A DNA stretch of 41,725 nt from CAZADA01 sp964524065 (lineage in GTDB: Bacteria > Pseudomonadota > Alphaproteobacteria > Caulobacterales > Maricaulaceae), in contig CAZGCB010000010.1 of assembly GCA_964524065.1 (NCBI GenBank), positions 1-41,725 of the forward strand, in the 5' to 3' direction. Below are positions 8,492-16,393 of this stretch, piece after piece. Both the position numbers and the translations under genes were made by a program. Under the pieces are notes generated by a model, which was not told the DNA's origin, ran no database searches, and saw only the letters and a list, made by a program, of their open reading frames with translations. Within the stretch, counting starts at the first letter, position 1. Each line of letters opens with the position of its first letter.

Positions 8492-9148
8492 TTAAGCCCG
8501 GCCCATCACCTTCTGCATGAGGCCGAGAACCCCTCGGAAGGCGAGGGGCGCGTCAGTGACGGCCAGGGCGTAGCAAATCTCACCGGGCTCTGCGACCGGA
8601 CGATGAATGTCATCAGCGCCCGCAACACACATCTCACCGCGCCCATAGCGTGTGCCGCCATCATGGAAGGCGCCGGCGAGAACCAGCGTGTATTCCGCCC
8701 CGCCATGGCCATGGGCGGGGGCGCCGCAGCCGGGCTCGATACGCAGCAGCTCGGCTTTTGCCTCGCCCTCATGGATCAGGCCCAAAACGCGAATGCCGGG
8801 GCCGGCGATGCGCCAGCCCTCGCGGCCCATGGCCTCCACGGCGTGGGCGCGCGCCGGGTCGGGCAGGGCGTCCACCTCGGCGAGGCGCGCGGGGGCTTTC
8901 TCCGCCTGATGACGCAGCGCGCTGTCCTCAGCGTCCAGGGCGTCGAGTTGGTCGAGCACGGCGGCCAGGCTGCCTTCGCCCATGGACGCCGGCGCCTGCG
9001 CCTCCAAGAACGCGCCGCCGACGGCGTCCACCATCGCCCAACCCTCGGTGCGGGCCGGGTTCAGCGCGGCGTATGTGTCCAGAAGCAGCCGCATGGGCGG
9101 CGTCAGCGAGCTGGCGATTTGCGCGTCGGCATAGAGGTCGTTGGTCAT
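8492..9148 (-). CDS. ChrR-type cupin anti-sigma factor
   Basis: The protein has 218 residues and lies directly downstream (44 bases) of an ECF sigma gene. The C-terminal half is a cupin with the ChrR-type metal ligands in place: H146-x-H148-x3-E152 and H182. C141 also lies in this region. The N-terminal part corresponds to the anti-sigma domain, with TPPMRLLLDTYAALNPARTEGWAMV followed by DAVGGAFLE (residues 41-49), which matches the ChrR region after its zinc motif. However, the usual HxxxCxxC zinc motif is absent and the segment is shortened there. The family holds its sigma factor inactive in the cytoplasm until singlet oxygen or a related stress is sensed. Here the sensing mode may differ. 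Confidence 0.85.
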   Translation of the reverse strand: MTNDLYADAQIASSLTPPMRLLLDTYAALNPARTEGWAMVDAVGGAFLEAQAPASMGEGSLAAVLDQLDALDAEDSALRHQAEKAPARLAEVDALPDPARAHAVEAMGREGWRIAGPGIRVLGLIHEGEAKAELLRIEPGCGAPAHGHGGAEYTLVLAGAFHDGGTRYGRGEMCVAGADDIHRPVAEPGEICYALAVTDAPLAFRGVLGLMQKVMGRA

Positions 9149-9192
9149 TGTGGTTTTCTACTCAAACGCAGCCACGCAGGGCGTGGTGTCGA

Positions 9193-9780
9193 TCACATCG
9201 CGTCTTCATCGCCTAATGTGGCGCGCAAGCGTTTAAAAGCCAGCCGCAAGCGCGATTTCACCGTGCCCAGCGGCACGCCCGTGCGCTCGGCGATGTCACG
9301 ATGGGAAAGGCCCTCAAAGAAGGCTAGCTCCAAAAGCGCCACCTGCTGCGGCGGAAGGTCGCGGATGGCGTCGCGCACCACGCGCTCGCGTTCTTGGGCG
9401 CTCAGCTGCTCGTCCGGCGCGCGTTCTTCTTGGGGTAAGAGGCTTGGATCATAGGGGTCGAGATCAGGCTTGGAGTCCCGCCGGAAGGCGTCGATGCGCC
9501 GGTTGCGCGCAATGCGAAAAATCCACGTGGAGGCTGAAGCCTGGGCGCGGTCATACAGGTGAGCCTTGCGCCAGACGGTGATCAGCACCTCCTGCGCCAG
9601 TTCTTCGGCGAGGCCGTCATCGGCGCCCAGGCGCAGCAGATACGCCTTCACCCGCGGGGCGAAAAAGGAAAACAGCTCAGCAAAAGCGTCTTTGTTCCGC
9701 TCGCGCGCGACGGCGTCCAGCAGATCCGCCAACGCGTCGCGATCCAAAACGGCCGGTCCTTCAAGACTGCGCGTCGACAC
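9193..9780 (-). CDS. ECF RNA polymerase sigma factor (RpoE, ChrR-partnered type)
   Basis: The protein has 195 residues from the GTG at 9780, which has GGGAG five bases upstream; an ATG 53 codons earlier would add unrelated sequence. Region 2 spans about residues 34-101 (ELAQEVLITVWRKAHLYDRAQ, then STWIFRIARNRRIDAFRR). Region 4 spans about 133-186 (LPPQQVALLELAFFEGLSHRDIAERTGVPLGTVKSRLRLAFKRLR), with a clear helix-turn-helix. Between them is an acidic, proline-rich linker. Its partner is the downstream ChrR-like protein. By family knowledge, such sigma factors redirect RNA polymerase to oxidative-stress genes. I could not identify a convincing autoregulated promoter upstream. Confidence 0.92.
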   Translation of the reverse strand: MSTRSLEGPAVLDRDALADLLDAVARERNKDAFAELFSFFAPRVKAYLLRLGADDGLAEELAQEVLITVWRKAHLYDRAQASASTWIFRIARNRRIDAFRRDSKPDLDPYDPSLLPQEERAPDEQLSAQERERVVRDAIRDLPPQQVALLELAFFEGLSHRDIAERTGVPLGTVKSRLRLAFKRLRATLGDEDAM

Positions 9781-10015
9781 GGATACTCCCGCCGCCCGCC
9801 AACCCGCCGCGCCGGCGGCGCGCGCCCAAGACAGGCCTGTAAACTTGCCTGGGTTGCATAAAGACGGGAGATTTGCGCGGGAATCAAGAAAGAAGGTGCC
9901 AGGGGCCTGCGCTGCACGCGGCGCGCCGTGATGCTTCACGTGTGGGGCCGCGGGGGCTACATCAGGAGGCGCGCCACAAGGCTGGCGCCGATGTCCAAAA
10001 AAAGCGAGGCGATTG

Positions 10016-10513
10016 ATGAAGCGCGCTGTGGTGATCGTGGGATTGGTGATGGTGGCGGGGGCTGCGCCCGGTGTGGCGCAGACGCGGCATAATGATTGGT
10101 CCGCCCTCGCTCAGCGCGATGGCAGCACGGATCGGCTCTGCTACGCCTTCACCCGGCCGGCCCGAGCGGACATGAACCCCCAAAGCTTTGATCATGGTGA
10201 TGTGTCCGCCATCGTGTCCAGCTGGCGTTCCGGCAAAGCCAAGGAACAGCCGAGCTTCCAATTTGGATACGCGCTGAAACCGGAAGGCCCCATTCGGGCC
10301 CGCGTGGGCAACAAACGCTGGTCGCTCTACGCCGTCGGCAACAGCGCGTACATCGAGGACAATGATGACGAAGCCGATTTGGTCGATGCGATGCGTGCCG
10401 GCGCGCGCTTGCGCGTGGAGGCGGTGTCCCAAGACGGCGTCGAGACGAGCTATGAGTTTTCCCTGCGCGGCGTGACGAAAGCACTGGACGATGTGCGCGA
10501 TTCCTGTCGTTGA
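10016..10513 (+). CDS. Exported IalB-family (invasion-associated locus B) protein
   Basis: The protein has 165 residues with a signal peptide ending near GVAQ (residues 18-22). The mature part shows the layout of the IalB family: LCYAFTRP (first cysteine), a region before the GYALKPEGPIRARVGNKRW strand pair, then DEADLVDAMRAGARLRVEAVSQDGVETSYEFSLRGVTKALDDV and a terminal DSC. The two cysteines probably form a disulfide in the periplasm. The family was named from Bartonella invasion but is widespread in free-living alphaproteobacteria, where its role is unclear. The ATG at 10016 follows AGCGAGG. It is divergent from the sigma factor gene. Confidence 0.82.
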   Translation: MKRAVVIVGLVMVAGAAPGVAQTRHNDWSALAQRDGSTDRLCYAFTRPARADMNPQSFDHGDVSAIVSSWRSGKAKEQPSFQFGYALKPEGPIRARVGNKRWSLYAVGNSAYIEDNDDEADLVDAMRAGARLRVEAVSQDGVETSYEFSLRGVTKALDDVRDSCR

Positions 10514-10648
10514 GCCTGCCGGACGACGCACAAACGCCAGCGGCGCCGCCAACAGAGCCCCAGCACGGGGGCGTCCTGTAAGAAAATCGGACCCCCCGGC
10601 TGCGGTGAAACGCGGCATGACTTGCGCGCGGCGCCCGCTCAGGGCCAC

Positions 10649-11845
10649 ATGGTTGGCATGACGACGCTTTTGGATTTGTCAGCGGATGACGCCCCGCGCC
10701 CCGCGCCCCGTGCGCCCGCCATCCCATCCAGTCTTGCGGGGCTGACGCGCGAGGAACTGCGCGCGGCGTTGGAAGGGGCGGGCGTCGACCCGAAAAAATC
10801 GCGCATGCGGGCGAACCAGCTCTGGCGCTGGATCTACCATTATGGCGCGACCGATTTCGACGCCATGACGGATGTGTCCAAGGCCTTGCGCGCGGAGCTG
10901 CAGCAAGCCTTCACCCTCGCGCGGCCGCAGATTGTTGAGCGCCAAATCTCCACCGACGGTACGCGCAAGTATCTCATCCGCTTGGCCTCGACGCCCCGTG
11001 CGCCGGGGCCCGAGGTGGAGGCGGTGTACATCCCCGATGTCGGACGCTCAGGCGCGTTGTGCGTTTCCTCGCAAGTGGGCTGCACGCTCAACTGCACCTT
11101 CTGCCACACCGGCACGCAAAAGCTGGTGCGCAATTTGACGGCTGCCGAAATCGTCGCCCAGGTGATGATCGCCGCCGACGATATTGAAGACTGGCCGCGC
11201 AGCGCCCCCAAGGGCGAGCCCGACAGCCCGCGCAAAATCACCAATATTGTCTTCATGGGCATGGGCGAGCCGCTCTATAGTTTGCCAGAAGTCGCCAAGG
11301 CCATTGACGTGATTTCCGATGGCGACGGCATCGCGATTTCCCGTCGGCGCATCACGGTGAGCACCTCCGGCGTCGTGCCGCAAATGACGCCGCTGGGCGA
11401 AACGACCCAGGCCATGCTGGCCATTTCACTGCACGCCACGAATGATCCGCTGCGCGATGTGCTGGTGCCGCTGAACAAAAAATATCCGCTGGCGATGCTG
11501 CTGGACGCCTGCCGCGCCTATCCGGGCTTGTCCAACGCCAAGCGGATCACCTTCGAATATGTGATGCTGAAGGGCGTCAACGACACCATCGCCGAGGCGA
11601 AAGAATTGGTGCGGTTGCTCAAGGGCATCCCGGCGAAGATCAACCTTATCCCCTTCAACCCGTGGCCTGGCGCGCCCTATGAGTGCTCCGATTGGGAGAC
11701 GATTGAGGGCTTCGCCGATGTGGTGAACCGCGCCGGCTACGCCTCGCCCATCCGCACGCCGCGGGGCCGGGACATCCTCGCCGCCTGCGGCCAGCTCAAA
11801 AGCGCCAGCGAGCGCCTGCGGGCGAGCGGGGTGGGGGCGGGTTGA
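10649..11845 (+). CDS. rlmN: 23S rRNA (adenine2503-C2)/tRNA A37 methyltransferase, radical SAM
   Basis: RlmN methylates C2 of A2503 in 23S rRNA and A37 in some tRNAs by a radical SAM mechanism that goes through a methylated cysteine. From the ATG at 10649 (AGGG just upstream) the protein has 398 residues; an ATG at 10658 is an alternative. The CxxxCxxC cluster is C145-TLN-C149-TF-C152. The methyl-carrying cysteine is C380 in RTPRGRDILAAC, and C138 matches the second catalytic cysteine position. The N-terminal helical domain (residues 30-90) contains NQLWRWIYHYG. A lysine/proline-rich insert at about 183-196 is modest. The 3' end overlaps the possible TTG start of the next ORF. Confidence 0.96.
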   Translation: MVGMTTLLDLSADDAPRPAPRAPAIPSSLAGLTREELRAALEGAGVDPKKSRMRANQLWRWIYHYGATDFDAMTDVSKALRAELQQAFTLARPQIVERQISTDGTRKYLIRLASTPRAPGPEVEAVYIPDVGRSGALCVSSQVGCTLNCTFCHTGTQKLVRNLTAAEIVAQVMIAADDIEDWPRSAPKGEPDSPRKITNIVFMGMGEPLYSLPEVAKAIDVISDGDGIAISRRRITVSTSGVVPQMTPLGETTQAMLAISLHATNDPLRDVLVPLNKKYPLAMLLDACRAYPGLSNAKRITFEYVMLKGVNDTIAEAKELVRLLKGIPAKINLIPFNPWPGAPYECSDWETIEGFADVVNRAGYASPIRTPRGRDILAACGQLKSASERLRASGVGAG

Positions 11846-12389
11846 TTGGAGGGAGCGGCAAAAGGCTCGGCAGGCGCGCGCTTAGGTCGGTGTGGGGCAC
11901 CTTCGATCGCCCCATAATCGACAATACAGTCCGAGGAGTATTTGTGGAGCACGTAGTCGCCGTCGCTCTGGGAAAACCATGGCGGGTCACAGGTGATTGG
12001 GATGGATGGGATATTGAACATCCTGAGCACGGCTGGCGACTGGAAGTAAAAAATTCCGCCGCTCGCCAAATCTGGCATGGGCCCACTCGACCAAGCCTCG
12101 TGCCATTATCGCCAAGTTTTGACATTAGAGATCGTACGGGCAGTATGAAAAAAATGCCTGGGTCGCTGAACCCGGCCGCGCGGCCGAAATCTATATTTTC
12201 GCCTGGCACGGTGGCGCCGAGCCGTCGACCACCGATCACCGAGATGTATATCAGTGGGAGTTCTTCGTCGCGGCGTCTAATCAATTACCCAATCAAAAAT
12301 CAATTTCCCTTTCTCGAGTCCGTCACATGTTTCCCTCTAGCGGGTTCCGTGAACTCAAGTCTGCAATAGAGGGGCTCCTACAAAAGTGA
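11842..12389 (+). pseudogene. PD-(D/E)XK nuclease-like protein, frameshifted in an A7 run
   Basis: Two overlapping frames together encode one protein. The first frame reads DRPIIDNTVRGVFVEHVVAVAL, then GDWDGWDI and WRLEVKNSAARQ, and stays coherent to FDIRDRTGSMKK. After the A7 run at 12148-12154 the coherent sequence continues in the next frame (NAWVAEPGRAAEIYIFAWHGG, then DVYQWEFFVAASNQLP) to the TGA at 12387. One extra A would join them into about 166 residues. The likely start is GTG 11890 (AGG upstream); TTG 11842 is also possible. Counting from 11890, E20, D41, E52-V-K54 and Q60 match the layout of a PD-(D/E)XK nuclease core. Base and codon use (AAT, ATA, TTT) are less GC-rich than the neighbours, which suggests acquisition. 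Function is unproven. Confidence 0.7.
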
Positions 12390-12584
12390 CGGTTGAATCA
12401 CGAAGCAGCGTCGCACCCTACACTGAGGGCAACGGCAGGCGCGCGCTTCCGCTAACCCAACGTCTCAGCCCCCATATCTGTGGCGTGCATGGGTGAGCAG
12501 CGCAGGAACGGTACAAGCCTGCACCGTATGTCTTCATCCTGCCGCACAAGCGTGGTTAAGTGCGGGTGTTGGGGAGGGCCCGCC

Positions 12585-13682
12585 ATGACGTCCATGCTTC
12601 GCTCGCCGCGCGCCGTCGCGCTCGCCGCCCTGGCGGGCGCTTTTGCGCTGAACGCCGCCGCCCAGGCACAGCCCAGCCGTCAGGTCTGCTCGCCGGGCAA
12701 TATCGCCGAGTACAAGCGACAGGTGGCCGCCAGTGGAAACACGCGGGTGGATTTGCCCACGTTCTATCGCGAGGTGCGCCAGTACTTTTCCATCTATGAA
12801 AGGGACTATGAGCCGGGACGCTATGCGGGCACCGACGCCATTTTGAACGCGTGGAACGCCGATCCTGGCCTGCAGCACAGCCCCTGGCTCGCGTACATTC
12901 TGGCGACGGCCTATCACGAGACGGCGAAATTCATGCGGCCGATCCGCGAGACACTGGCGAGCAGCGACGAAAGCGCCATCCGCCGGCTTCAAAACCATTA
13001 CGAGAAAAACGGAAGCATCGGGCCGTACTACTGGCACATCATTCCCGAGACGGGGAAGGCCTATTTCGGCCGAGGCTATGTCCAGCTGACGTGGGACTAT
13101 AACTACAAAGAAGCGGACGCCCAGCTGGGACGCGAAAGCCGCGAGGAAAGCTTTTATTGGAATCCGGATCTCACCATGGAGCCCGATGAGTCCATTCAGA
13201 TCACCTATGACGGCATGGTGGACGGCTGGTACACCACCTGGTGCATGCTGTCCTACATGCCGCCGGACCGCCAGCCTGACTTCATTGAGGCGCGCCGTGT
13301 GATCAACGGCAAGGACAAAGCGGGTTTGATCGCCGGCTATGCCGAAGACTTCTTGAAAGCCATCGAGGCGGCTACGATGACCGTGGATCCGGCGCCAGCC
13401 CCTCCCGCGCCCAGCCCAGAACCACGTTCAGAGCCGAGCCCGGAGCCCACGCCCGAGCCTCAGCCGAGCCCGCAACCCACGGCGGCGCCCGACCCGGATC
13501 CGGCCCCGACGCCGGAGGCCGAGCCGACCTACGATGAAATTCAAGCGCATTTCCGTGCGCTGCAGGACGCCGCCAAGGAGCAGGAAGCGGAGGAGGCGGC
13601 GGAGGCCGCCGCCGAGGCGGAGCCCGAAGAAAAGCCGCGCCGGTTCTTTCTGGTGCGGTTCTGGTGTTGGTTATTTGGTTGA
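12585..13682 (+). CDS. Exported GH19/lysozyme-like glycoside hydrolase with Pro/Glu linker and aromatic tail
   Basis: The protein has 365 residues from the ATG at 12585 (GGGGAGGG upstream). A signal peptide ends near AQAQ (residues 25-29). The catalytic domain (about 50-260) resembles bacterial GH19 endolysin/chitinase-like enzymes: LAYILATAYHETAKFM, with E112 as probable acid catalyst, and AYFGRGYVQLTWDYNYKEA at 159-177. It probably cleaves peptidoglycan or chitin-like glycans in the envelope. Residues 268-315 are a Pro/Glu/Ser low-complexity linker. Residues 316-350 are an Ala/Glu helix. The last 14 residues (RRFFLVRFWCWLFG) form a basic and aromatic tail that could insert in a membrane. 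The multi-part C-terminus is unusual for the family. Confidence 0.8.
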   Translation: MTSMLRSPRAVALAALAGAFALNAAAQAQPSRQVCSPGNIAEYKRQVAASGNTRVDLPTFYREVRQYFSIYERDYEPGRYAGTDAILNAWNADPGLQHSPWLAYILATAYHETAKFMRPIRETLASSDESAIRRLQNHYEKNGSIGPYYWHIIPETGKAYFGRGYVQLTWDYNYKEADAQLGRESREESFYWNPDLTMEPDESIQITYDGMVDGWYTTWCMLSYMPPDRQPDFIEARRVINGKDKAGLIAGYAEDFLKAIEAATMTVDPAPAPPAPSPEPRSEPSPEPTPEPQPSPQPTAAPDPDPAPTPEAEPTYDEIQAHFRALQDAAKEQEAEEAAEAAAEAEPEEKPRRFFLVRFWCWLFG

Positions 13683-13745
13683 CAGGGCGGAACGATTGGC
13701 GCCGTCTGCCGTCGTTGACGCACACACGGGGAGAGTGAGGTCATC

Positions 13746-14381
13746 ATGGTTACGCTGAAAACTCTGCGCTGGAGCGCTATGGCGGCGATGGCCGCCGCGC
13801 TTGTCGCGCCGTCGATGGCCCAAGCGCGGCCCTTCGCGGTGACGGAGCTCACCATCGATCTGCGCGATCGCAGCTTCCAGAGCAGCACCTTGCTGCCCAC
13901 GCGCGATCAAGCCGTCCCCATCGTGGAGGCCACCTCCATCGCTGATGGCGGGTTCACCAAACTCGATCTGCGGGTGATCATCCGCGAGGATGAGGACGAG
14001 GCGGTGCAGAAAATGGTGGATCAGAGCTTCCGTTCTGAGCCGTCCGGCTGTCGTGCGGGCTATAGCGGCCCGCTCGATATGGAAGATGGCCTGCGCTACT
14101 TCTTCAGCCTGGACCTCGTGACGGCCAACGGCATGCCTTTTGAGCAAAAGGTCAACGGCACCATCTATCCCGGCGATCGCTCCTTGAACTGGACCAATGA
14201 TGTGTTCTGCGAATTTGACGCGGACTTGGGCGCGAGCGCCGCGGTTCTGCGCATCACCGGCTTTTACTACATCATTCAACGCCAAGAGCAGGGCAGCACC
14301 AACATACAGCTGCGGCCTGTGACGTTGACGGAAGAGGAAATGCAGAACGAGCGGCTGCTGCCCAATCCGTTCCCGCAATAA
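13746..14381 (+). CDS. Exported protein of unknown function
   Basis: The protein has 211 residues with a signal peptide ending near MAQA-R (residues 22-28). It contains two cysteines (SGC about residue 100, and VFC about 158) likely to pair in the periplasm. The rest is predicted beta-rich: FAVTELTIDLRDRSFQSSTLLP, then FTKLDLRVIIREDEDEAVQKMV, and VLRITGFYYIIQRQEQGSTNIQLRPVTLTEEEMQ near the end. I do not recognise the family. It starts 63 bases after the GH19-like gene on the same strand, with GGGGAGAGTGAGG before the ATG, so the two may be co-expressed envelope proteins. Confidence 0.72.
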   Translation: MVTLKTLRWSAMAAMAAALVAPSMAQARPFAVTELTIDLRDRSFQSSTLLPTRDQAVPIVEATSIADGGFTKLDLRVIIREDEDEAVQKMVDQSFRSEPSGCRAGYSGPLDMEDGLRYFFSLDLVTANGMPFEQKVNGTIYPGDRSLNWTNDVFCEFDADLGASAAVLRITGFYYIIQRQEQGSTNIQLRPVTLTEEEMQNERLLPNPFPQ

Positions 14382-14491
14382 TCGTCCACCCCCGTCGTGC
14401 TGAGGATGCGAGGCCTTAGGTCTCGCCCCCTTGGCCCTGCGATCCGAGGCGCGCGCCGATCGAAACCGCTGCCCCCTTCAAACTCGGTGAT

Positions 14492-15502
14492 GTGGAGGCG
14501 CCGCCCGGCACACGGCGGGTCGCGGCGCTGCCGCTGGCGGCGCTGCCCGACCACACGCCCATGACGTTGAATGTCCAGGTCGTGCACGGCAAACGGCCAG
14601 GCCCTGTGTTTTTCGTCTCCGGCGTGGTGCATGGCGATGAGATCATCGGCCTTGAGATCATTCGCCGTCTACTGAAAGCCCCGGCGCTGGCGGAGATGCG
14701 CGGCACGCTGCTGGCCATCCCGCTGGTGAATGTGTTCGGTTTCATCAATCGCAACCGCTACATGCCCGATCGGCGCGATTTGAACCGCTGCTTTCCCGGC
14801 TCGGAGAGCGGCGCCCTGGGCGAGCGGCTGGCCTGGTTGTTCTCCACGCACATCATCGAACGCTGCGATGCCGGCGTGGACATCCACTCCGCCTCCAACC
14901 ACCGCGAGAATTTGCCGCAAATCCGTGTCGATCGCGACTCCGAGGACGCCGCGGCGCTGGCGGCGGCGTTTGGCGCGTCCTTAGTGCTGACGGCGCCGCT
15001 GCGGCCTGGCTCGCTGCGCGCCTGCGCGCGGGCGGCGGGCAAGCCGGTGCTGCTCTATGAGGCCGGCGAGGCGCTGCGCTTTGACGAAACCTCCGTGCGC
15101 ATTGGCGTGACCGGCATTCTCAACGTTATGGCGCAACTGGGCATGATCCCCGAAAGCCTGCCCTTGCATCCCAAGTATCGCCCCGTCTTCGCTCATCGCA
15201 GCCATTGGGTGCGCGCCCCGCTCAGCGGCGTGTTCCGCGCCGCCAAAGCCCTGGGCGATGGCGTGGAGGTCGGCGAAGAATTGGGCGTGGTCAGTGATCC
15301 CATGGGCGACAGCCAGCACCTGGTGGTCGCCCACCGCGCCGGCTTGGTCATTGGCCGGTCGGTATTGCCCGTGGTCAATCGCGGCGACGCCCTGTTTCAC
15401 ATCGCCGAAGCGTCCGACCCCGAACATGCCGAGGCCGCCGCCGCCGCCCGCGAGGAGGCCGCCGCCCAAGACACCCTGTTCGACGAGGACGAGATCGTCT
15501 GA
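14492..15502 (+). CDS. Zinc deacylase of the succinylglutamate desuccinylase/aspartoacylase family
   Basis: The protein has 336 residues from the GTG at 14492. The zinc motif is V-V-H-G-D-E (about residues 46-51), with the third ligand in D-I-H-S-A-S (about 129-134). NRNRYMPDRRDLNRCFPGS between them is the substrate-carboxylate-binding arginine region typical of these M14-like amidohydrolases. The C-terminal third is the beta-barrel domain, ending in a Glu/Ala-rich tail (EHAEAAAAAREEAAAQ). The substrate, probably an N-acyl amino acid or a modified peptide, is not known. The in-frame sequence just upstream of the GTG (APFKLGD) still looks like family N-terminus, so the true start may lie upstream at a non-canonical codon. 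Confidence 0.85.
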   Translation: MEAPPGTRRVAALPLAALPDHTPMTLNVQVVHGKRPGPVFFVSGVVHGDEIIGLEIIRRLLKAPALAEMRGTLLAIPLVNVFGFINRNRYMPDRRDLNRCFPGSESGALGERLAWLFSTHIIERCDAGVDIHSASNHRENLPQIRVDRDSEDAAALAAAFGASLVLTAPLRPGSLRACARAAGKPVLLYEAGEALRFDETSVRIGVTGILNVMAQLGMIPESLPLHPKYRPVFAHRSHWVRAPLSGVFRAAKALGDGVEVGEELGVVSDPMGDSQHLVVAHRAGLVIGRSVLPVVNRGDALFHIAEASDPEHAEAAAAAREEAAAQDTLFDEDEIV

Positions 15503-15555
15503 ACGGGGCCCTGGCGTCTGTCGCGCTTGGAGAGGGGAGAGTCTGCGCCGCAGCC

Positions 15556-15654
15556 TTACAGCGCCTGCAACACCTCGCTCAAGGCGGCCATGGAGCCCAA
15601 ACCAACGCTCGCGGCGAAAACGCCCAGAGCGGCCATACCCAAAATCCGACGCAT
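15556..15654 (-). CDS. Small hydrophobic peptide (32 residues), possible
   Basis: The ORF starts at an ATG (15654) with AAGGGA seven bases upstream and encodes a basic start (MRR) followed by a single hydrophobic stretch of about 20 residues, LGMAALGVFAASVGLGSMAA, then SEVLQAL. It looks like a small membrane or exported peptide. It is the only plausible gene in the 349-base gap between the deacylase and the next membrane protein, and it runs opposite to both. An in-frame ATG 29 codons upstream has no comparable ribosome site. There is no homology evidence, so it may be spurious. Confidence 0.42.
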   Translation of the reverse strand: MRRILGMAALGVFAASVGLGSMAALSEVLQAL

Positions 15655-15851
15655 GGTGTTTCCCTTCGTGGTTGCATTCTGCGTGTGGATGGGGAGAAAG
15701 CAAAAAGGGCGCCGCCGCTCAGGCGAAACGGGGCCGCCCATCTGACCCGGCGCGTTGGCCCATGAGCGTTTGGCGCTGGGGCCCGCGGCCGCAAGGCGCT
15801 GGGCTCTATGCGCCGACTCACCCTAAAAGCGACAAAACGCAAGGGTGCGCC

Positions 15852-16277
15852 ATGTTGGAACAAATCCTCACCGCTTCATTGATCATCGCCGCCGCGTTCG
15901 CCGGCCTCGCCTTGGGCGCGTCGGGCCAATGCGCCGTGCACGCGGCGCCGTTGGCCTTTAAGCGCTTGGACTACAGCCGTGCGGACGCGCTGGTGCGGCG
16001 CATGCTGAAGGGCGCTTTGCCCTGGATCGCGTGGGCCTCGCTGGGCGGAGCCGTGTTCGCCGCCATTGGCGGGGCGATGGCGGCGGCCATCATGCTCGCC
16101 TTCGCCGGCGCGTCGTTGTTTTTGGCCCGTTATGCGCTGAACCCGTTGCCCAAGCGTCCGCGAGTGCCCGGCGCGCGACGGCGCCATTCGCGCACACGCA
16201 TCATTTCACTTCGGGTCACCTTGCTGATCATGCTGGTGTTTCCCCTTGCGCTCGTCGCGCTGGCCGCGGGGGTCTGA
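15852..16277 (+). CDS. Small integral membrane protein of unknown function
   Basis: The protein has 141 residues from the ATG at 15852, with AAGGG upstream. Hydrophobic segments lie at about 5-24, 52-72, 76-94 and 118-139. Between the third and fourth is a strongly basic loop (PKRPRVPGARRRHSRTR). By the positive-inside rule this loop should face the cytoplasm. The sequence before the ATG in the same frame is long but looks like shadow coding of the deacylase gene. I do not recognise the family. Confidence 0.65.
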   Translation: MLEQILTASLIIAAAFAGLALGASGQCAVHAAPLAFKRLDYSRADALVRRMLKGALPWIAWASLGGAVFAAIGGAMAAAIMLAFAGASLFLARYALNPLPKRPRVPGARRRHSRTRIISLRVTLLIMLVFPLALVALAAGV

Positions 16278-16393
16278 GGCCAAGCCTTCTCAGCAATTCT
16301 TGGGCGCTGGCGTTGCGGCTCGAAGACGCGCCCCAGGGTGTTCCTGTCCTCGGCCGTGGACGCCGTGTCACGCGCTGATGTCTCTCGAGGGGG

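Noticed and set aside
9781..9940. Search for an ECF-type autoregulated promoter before the sigma gene
   Set aside because: The nearest match (TTGATT, then TTTAT downstream) differs from known RpoE/ChrR promoter consensus elements, so no promoter is called.
13400..13620. Repeated Pro/Glu codons in the GH19-like gene as a tandem DNA repeat
   Set aside because: The repetition is at amino-acid level with varied codons and no fixed unit length. It is a low-complexity linker, not a DNA repeat array.
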